Positions 24,081 through 28,249 of a stretch of 28,249 bases of DNA are shown one piece after another. Position 1 is the first letter of the stretch. Every line of letters begins with the position of its first letter. Source of the stretch: an uncultured Parabacteroides sp. (GTDB lineage: Bacteria; Bacteroidota; Bacteroidia; Bacteroidales; Tannerellaceae); NCBI GenBank assembly GCA_900547435.1, contig URGO01000020.1, forward strand, positions 1 to 28,249, given 5' to 3'. The notes under the pieces were generated by a model. It was given only the letters and a program-made list of their open reading frames with translations. It was not told where the DNA came from and did no database searches. A program made the translations under genes and the position numbers.

Positions 24081-24540
24081 CTTCTTCATTAAATCCAATA
24101 AACTGATCATCAATAGCAACAAGAATACGTATCTTCAAATCTTCGTCAAAATCCATTTCTCCTTCAAGAATAGAATGAATAATATCCCGTAAAAGGTCTT
24201 TATCAATACGCCCTGCAGCAAGATGATAACTGATATTTTCCATCTCCTGAAGAAAACGTCTATTACAATATAAACGACCATTTAAAAGAAGAAACAAGCT
24301 ACCTAAAGTGATAGATAAACGCTTATTGCCATCAGAAAAAGAATGATTTTTGTTAACAGACCAAACAAGATGCACTAATTTGTCTTCAAATGTTGGATAG
24401 TAATCATCATTTTGAATGTGTTCCAATACACTATCCAAGTAACCTATATTTAATATAGACATGTCTCCCCCACCACTATATTCAATGGTCTTTTTATGGG
24501 TCTCTATGGCCTGTTCGTGTGTGATATATATTACTTCCAT
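24061..24540 (-). CDS. Doc/Fic-fold (death-on-curing family) protein
   Basis: A 159-aa protein with the Fic core motif HSFSDGNKR (66-74), close to the Doc form HxFxD(A/G)NKR. An upstream YSGGGDMSILNIGYLDSVLE segment matches the Doc GG...L-S pattern. Fic enzymes AMPylate targets, and Doc phosphorylates EF-Tu using the reversed reaction; which applies here is open. No Phd-type antitoxin gene lies beside it and no inhibitory (S/T)xxxE(G/N) helix is evident, so the 339-aa upstream partner may control it. It sits between the HTH-type gene (1-base gap) and hsdS (20-base overlap). GC is about 30 percent in one counted 60-base stretch (24121-24180, 18 GC), well below hsdM. Confidence 0.82.
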   Translation of the reverse strand: MEVIYITHEQAIETHKKTIEYSGGGDMSILNIGYLDSVLEHIQNDDYYPTFEDKLVHLVWSVNKNHSFSDGNKRLSITLGSLFLLLNGRLYCNRRFLQEMENISYHLAAGRIDKDLLRDIIHSILEGEMDFDEDLKIRILVAIDDQFIGFNEEDVNHKE

Positions 24541-24541
24541 T

Positions 24542-25561
24542 TCAATCCCGCTCTTTTAGTCGTTTCAATGCATCCTTATATTCTTCTAAACGCTTATCGA
24601 GCTCCATACTTTTTTCTCCTAGAAAACGTTCGAAGTCACTTTGAGGAACTGCACTGATGTATTCTTCAAGATTCTTATGTAGAGCATCGCGGAAACATAA
24701 ATCCCGGCTTGCCATTTTATTTCTAGCTTTCTCTCGTAATGGAGCCCAAAGACGTTGACTTTCAAATTTCGAAAACAAGATGTCTGTTTCATGAGACGAT
24801 AATTTACGCCCTTTCTCCTCCATCTCGCTTCTTAAGGTTTCTGCAAATCCAGCTTCATAACTGGCAATAATATCCAACACCTCACTATACATAGTATCAC
24901 GCATGTTCTCAGACTTCTCCAAATTAAGTATCTTGCGATACTCTGTGGAATTCTCTTTAAAAATGCTATTATAGACCTTATCTGTATAAATCATGTATTT
25001 TATATTTCCCATTGCCACACAATCACGCAAAGCATCGGTAAACTCTTTTCGATAGACTTCTCCACGAAAGATATTCGAAACAAAATCTTCATCACGCTGA
25101 TTTATATATTTCGTACCTCCGCCTGTGCGTTTGTTAATAGTATCTATCACAACGTCTAAAATAGCACTCCGTAGACTACGAGCTTTTTCACTGTCAGTCA
25201 ATAGCATTGCAACATTTAAAAAAGCACGAAAATCAAAAATTCCTAATACAGTAGTTTTGGTAACGAAATCTGCTTCGTTACCAAAATGTTTTTGAAAAGC
25301 TAACTTGTAATCTACCAGGCGTTTACCGCGTAAAACCTCGTAACCGTTTTTGGCTATTTCTTTTTCATTCTTTTCAATGCAGTAATCTATGGTGCGTTCT
25401 GTGACTTCAAAGAATTCAGCCACTTGTCTTTTAATGAATGTGAGTTTGCTTTCAAACATTACACCATCTAAAGACAAGGTTTGCTGGAGAGTATCCATTG
25501 CAAAAGTATTATTTAGAACATTTTGCCTGACTACGGCAGACTCTATAAAATTTTTCTTCAT
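24542..25561 (-). CDS. Putative DNA-binding regulator partnered with Doc-like protein in hsd operon
   Basis: A 339-aa protein from ATG 25561 (an upstream in-frame start at 25603 overlaps hsdM). An N-terminal helix-turn-helix-like segment lies at about 41-65 (KRQVAEFFEVTERTIDYCIE), followed by NGYEVLRGKRLVDYK. The conserved middle is TTVLGIFDFRAFLNVAMLLT and DTINKRTGGGTKYINQRDED, and the C-terminal helical region ends FRDALHKNLEEYISAVPQSD. From memory, proteins of this pattern recur in type I restriction loci and in front of Fic/Doc genes. Function has not been established; autoregulation or antitoxin-like control of the Doc protein is inferred. Its start lies 17 bases past the hsdM stop and its end is 1 base before the Doc start, so all are one transcript. 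AT-rich like the Doc gene. Confidence 0.65.
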   Translation of the reverse strand: MKKNFIESAVVRQNVLNNTFAMDTLQQTLSLDGVMFESKLTFIKRQVAEFFEVTERTIDYCIEKNEKEIAKNGYEVLRGKRLVDYKLAFQKHFGNEADFVTKTTVLGIFDFRAFLNVAMLLTDSEKARSLRSAILDVVIDTINKRTGGGTKYINQRDEDFVSNIFRGEVYRKEFTDALRDCVAMGNIKYMIYTDKVYNSIFKENSTEYRKILNLEKSENMRDTMYSEVLDIIASYEAGFAETLRSEMEEKGRKLSSHETDILFSKFESQRLWAPLREKARNKMASRDLCFRDALHKNLEEYISAVPQSDFERFLGEKSMELDKRLEEYKDALKRLKERD

Positions 25562-25577
25562 ACTTCGTCTTTTTATG

Positions 25578-27143
25578 CTATAACAACTTATATCCCAATT
25601 CATTAAATAAGCCCGACAATTCCCGTTTGCTCTCTTCTTCCTGCCGGATCAGTTCGCACATCTCACCTTGCAATCGCTTCATCTGGGTATCGAAGTCGAT
25701 GCCTTCGTCCCGGTTCTTGAACTCGATGTACTTGCTGGGAACGAGCGACCAACCTTTTGCTTCGATTTCTTCCAATGTGGCGGAATAGCAGTATTCGGGT
25801 ACGTTGTGATAGGTTTGTTCATAACTTTCACACTGCCAGTTGTGGAAGTTCTCGACTATTCGGGCAATTTGTTCCGGCGAGAACTGGATGTACTTCTTCT
25901 CGAAAGGCTCTCCCCATTGGCGCAAGTCAATGAAAAGCACTTCATTTTCCCGGTTGCGGTATTTCACCAATTCGCCGTTCTGCTCCACGGTACGGGCTTT
26001 GCGGTTACCAGCCAATATCCAAAGCGTCACACTGATGTCCGTAGAATAGAACATATTGCGCGGAAGAATGACGATGGCTTCCACCAGATGGTTCTTTAGC
26101 AACTGGCGGCGGATGTTCTGTTCTGTGCCATCACCGCTCAGGGCACCGTTGGCAAGCAGGAATCCTGCCATGCCGTTGGCAGAAAGTTTAGACACGATGT
26201 TCAGAATCCAGCCATAGTTGGCATTGCTCGTAGGAGGTACTTCATATCCCTGCCAACGCGGGTCGCCCGTCAATTCATTCTCCGCCCGCCACGACTTCTG
26301 ATTGAAAGGCGGGTTAGCCATGATGAAATCGGCCTTCAAATCCTTGTGCTGGTCGTCGTGGAATGTCTCGGCGGCACGCTCGCCCAAGTTGCAGGCAATA
26401 CCCCGGATGGCAAGGTTCATCTTTGCCAACTTGTAAGTGGTGTTGGTATATTCCTGTCCATAGACGGAGATATCTTTCCGGTTGCCGTGGTGCGCCTCAA
26501 TGAACTTCATGCTCTGCACGAACATGCCGCCCGAACCGCAACAAGGGTCGTATATCTTGCCCCGATAGGGCTGTATCATCTCCGCAATGAGGTTGACAAT
26601 CGTCTTGGGCGTGTAATACTCTCCTTTACCCTTGCCCTCGGCTATGGCAAATTTGCCCAAGAAGTATTCGTAGACACGGCCAATCAAGTCATGTTCCTTG
26701 TCTTTCTGCGTATCAATCTTGCCGATTACATCCAACAGGCTCGCCAGTTTGGTGCGGTCAAGTCCCAATCCAGAATAGTAATTGCTTGGCAAGGCTCCTT
26801 TCAGCGAAGGGTTGTCTTTCTCCACCTGCGCCAAAGCCGCGTCTATCTTGATGGCGATGTCGTTCTGCTTGGCATTCTCCATCAGGTAATCCCAACGACT
26901 GATTTCGTTCAAGTAGAATACATTCTTGGCATTGTAGAATACAGGCTGGTCTACAAACGCTTCCTTATGGTCGGCTATCAGTTCATTACGCCGTTCCACA
27001 AAGCGGTCGTAGGCATATTTCAAGAATATCAAGCTCAATACGACGTGCTTGTATTCGGAAGGCTCCACCGAACCACGCAATTTATTGGCAGATTCCCAAA
27101 GGGTTTCTTCTATGCTTTTTTCTTTCTGTTGTTTCTTTGCCAT
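25578..27143 (-). CDS. hsdM: Type I restriction-modification DNA methyltransferase HsdM
   Basis: A 521-aa N6-adenine methyltransferase. An N-terminal helical domain (LWESANKLRGSVEPSEYKHV to AYDRFVERR) precedes the catalytic fold with the SAM-binding motif DPCCGSGG (199-206) and the catalytic NPPF (277-280). Two M subunits and one S subunit form the methylase; an R subunit is needed for cleavage. The start is 4 bases after the stop of the XRE gene and the end overlaps the upstream reading of the next gene. One counted 60-base stretch (26401-26460) has 29 GC, similar to core genes and unlike the following Doc/regulator pair. No hsdR is present in this window, so the locus could be methylation-only here, or hsdR lies beyond the right edge. 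Confidence 0.93.
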   Translation of the reverse strand: MAKKQQKEKSIEETLWESANKLRGSVEPSEYKHVVLSLIFLKYAYDRFVERRNELIADHKEAFVDQPVFYNAKNVFYLNEISRWDYLMENAKQNDIAIKIDAALAQVEKDNPSLKGALPSNYYSGLGLDRTKLASLLDVIGKIDTQKDKEHDLIGRVYEYFLGKFAIAEGKGKGEYYTPKTIVNLIAEMIQPYRGKIYDPCCGSGGMFVQSMKFIEAHHGNRKDISVYGQEYTNTTYKLAKMNLAIRGIACNLGERAAETFHDDQHKDLKADFIMANPPFNQKSWRAENELTGDPRWQGYEVPPTSNANYGWILNIVSKLSANGMAGFLLANGALSGDGTEQNIRRQLLKNHLVEAIVILPRNMFYSTDISVTLWILAGNRKARTVEQNGELVKYRNRENEVLFIDLRQWGEPFEKKYIQFSPEQIARIVENFHNWQCESYEQTYHNVPEYCYSATLEEIEAKGWSLVPSKYIEFKNRDEGIDFDTQMKRLQGEMCELIRQEEESKRELSGLFNELGYKLL

Positions 27144-27147
27144 GATG

Positions 27148-27360
27148 TTACTCTTCTATTCCGTTATTAATCAACCTTCTCGCATCCACATTCAGTATGG
27201 CAGCTATCTTCATTAGCATTTCCAATGAGGGTTGGCTCGTATTAGAACACCACCGAGAAACAGTAGCCTCGTTCTTTCCCAATTGTTCGGCCAACCATTT
27301 TCCAGTCTTGCCTTGTTCCACTAATACTATTTTTAATCGGTTTATCTTATCTGTTCCCAT
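27148..27360 (-). CDS. XRE-family helix-turn-helix regulator of the hsd operon
   Basis: A 70-aa protein that is essentially one HTH domain: KTGKWLAEQLGKNEATVSRW carries the recognition helix, followed by SLEMLMKIAAILNVDARRLI. Its stop is 4 bases before the hsdM ATG, so it heads the operon and probably controls it, as small C-protein-like regulators do for restriction systems. Upstream is a -7 box (27407-27414) overlapped by a 7-bp inverted repeat, a candidate self-operator. Confidence 0.85.
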   Translation of the reverse strand: MGTDKINRLKIVLVEQGKTGKWLAEQLGKNEATVSRWCSNTSQPSLEMLMKIAAILNVDARRLINNGIEE

Positions 27361-27400
27361 ATCTTTCCTATATTACAAAAATGCGATAATAGATTGATGA

Positions 27401-27431
27401 TATTTGCAAAGGTAATGATTAAATGCAAATA
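27401..27431 (-). promoter_or_regulatory. Promoter and candidate XRE operator of the hsd operon
   Basis: The -7 box TACCTTTG is read on the minus strand from 27414 to 27407. The 7-bp inverted repeat TATTTGC (27401-27407) / GCAAATA (27425-27431) brackets it. A clear -33 element was not found. Confidence 0.5.
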
Positions 27432-27518
27432 CTGCCTAAGACTTGGCTATAAATCTTTCATATTCTCATTTTTTTGTTCTTATGGAGGGCGTATCGAACG
27501 TTTTATTTGTGCCATATT

Positions 27519-28169
27519 TTACTTTTGTATTTGTTCCACTTTCAATCTCTCCTGCATCAAACTGTCGGAAACAGTTTTCAAATCCCTATCATAGCCGTCA
27601 GCCTCTTGGCGTAGCCAGTCAATGGTTTCCTCGTTACGCCGGATGTCGAACACATCGTTCAGCCAAAGGATATGCTTTGCGTCGCAACCTCCCCATGAGC
27701 GGATGACACGGAATTTTAGGGCATCATCCGCATACTGGCGTTTGGACTGCCAAAGTTCAATGTTGCCCCAAACGGAAAGGCTGCACACGACACCCATACC
27801 GACCAGAAGAGAAAAGACCTTGCTCGACCTGATGTCGAAACAATGGCGGTGGATATGTTCCTGCGGCTCATCTTGCCGTTCTTCCGAACTTCGGACAAAC
27901 GATTCTTTCAAGTCACGCAACAGGTGTAGAATCTTGTTTGATGCGTAAACTTCGGCTTCGGCGAATTTGGTCAGCATAGCCTTCGTCTGAGCCTGATGCT
28001 CCTTCGCGGAACTGTCGAACAAGTCCTTTATGGGAGCCAAATCCATTGCAGGAGCTTGTCCTATTGATGCGTTATCACTTGCTTTTGGAGCATTCTCCAA
28101 TCTGTCATTGATGCCCTTCAAGCCATTCTTGATGTCCTCAAAGAGCGCATAAACTTCATTATTATCCAT
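27519..28169 (-). CDS. Uncharacterised single-pass membrane protein with coiled-coil, possibly of a mobilisation module
   Basis: A 216-aa protein from ATG 28169 (an upstream in-frame TTG at 28187 is disfavoured). The N-terminal half is charged and helical. A single membrane segment lies at about 117-137 (KVFSLLVGMGVVCSLSVWGN), followed by KFRVIRSWGG, a WLNDVFDIRRNEETIDWL segment and a C-terminal charged helix (residues 186-216). No enzymatic motif is visible. From memory, similar proteins accompany relaxase genes of Bacteroidales mobilisable elements, but I am not certain. The gene lies upstream of the XRE regulator, separated by 158 bases, on the same strand, and its upstream neighbours are beyond the window. 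If a mobilisation protein, it would mark the hsd cluster as carried on a mobile element. Confidence 0.5.
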   Translation of the reverse strand: MDNNEVYALFEDIKNGLKGINDRLENAPKASDNASIGQAPAMDLAPIKDLFDSSAKEHQAQTKAMLTKFAEAEVYASNKILHLLRDLKESFVRSSEERQDEPQEHIHRHCFDIRSSKVFSLLVGMGVVCSLSVWGNIELWQSKRQYADDALKFRVIRSWGGCDAKHILWLNDVFDIRRNEETIDWLRQEADGYDRDLKTVSDSLMQERLKVEQIQK

Positions 28170-28249
28170 ATTTAAGTAACTATTCAAAATTAATTTTATA
28201 CATATGAGTAATTCACAAATAAATTCGTACCTACAGATGCTAGAGCTCT

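Noticed and set aside
25668..27170. Plus-strand open frames opposite hsdM, including a long one at 26346-27170
   Set aside because: Antisense to a clearly coding methyltransferase, with no recognisable domain.

Overview
The window looks like chromosome from a Bacteroidales member, most like Parabacteroides or Bacteroides. The grounds are Bacteroidetes-type promoters (TAnnTTTG -7 boxes), A-rich leaders without strong Shine-Dalgarno sites, an 1127-aa SecA with a C-terminal zinc motif, secreted 6-bladed beta-propeller proteins, an orphan TonB-dependent receptor with a carboxypeptidase-like N-domain, and a GH130 enzyme. Genus is inferred from protein character only. No rRNA, tRNA, CRISPR array or insertion sequence was seen.

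Layout. 1-413: 3' end of a PurF-like amidophosphoribosyltransferase. 681-1331: cytidylate kinase-like protein. 1443-7466: heavy-metal efflux operon with a small His-rich membrane protein, a His-rich CzcB-type adaptor, a CzcA-type RND pump and a CzcC-type outer-membrane channel. 7567-8559: GH130. 8641-11564 (minus): nitroreductase, KdsC-like phosphatase, propeller lipoprotein and Maf, with 4-base overlaps at two junctions. 11816-15619: orphan TonB receptor and a second propeller protein. 15764-22092 (minus): DUF4105 membrane protein, a PafA-like phosphatase homologue that has lost nearly every catalytic residue, and secA. 22368-22847: YbaK/EbsC-type deacylase.

22929 to the right edge is accessory DNA on the minus strand: a possible mobile-element protein, an XRE regulator, hsdM, a 339-aa putative DNA-binding protein, a Doc/Fic-fold protein and hsdS. 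No hsdR lies in the window. hsdS ends abruptly and its last codons run into a chromosomal repeat/terminator beside ybaK, so the island edge probably lies there. Base composition changes sharply inside the island, in hsdS TRD2 and in the Doc/regulator pair.

The least expected layer is between the genes. Three families of short iterated repeats occupy many junctions: (i) AAAAGCAT-N-CCTTTT units of about 22 bases ending in an inverted unit and a T-run (437-537, 11669-11800, 22866-22954); (ii) AATTGAAAA/TTTTCAATT stretches (3123, 7485, 8561, 10441, 19155), including a perfect 36-bp inverted repeat lying between two convergent stop codons; (iii) GGGACAAG...CTTGT modules (15645, 22302) that fold as terminators or alternative hairpins. 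These repeats and the inactive phosphatase homologue next to secA are the main candidates for undescribed biology.
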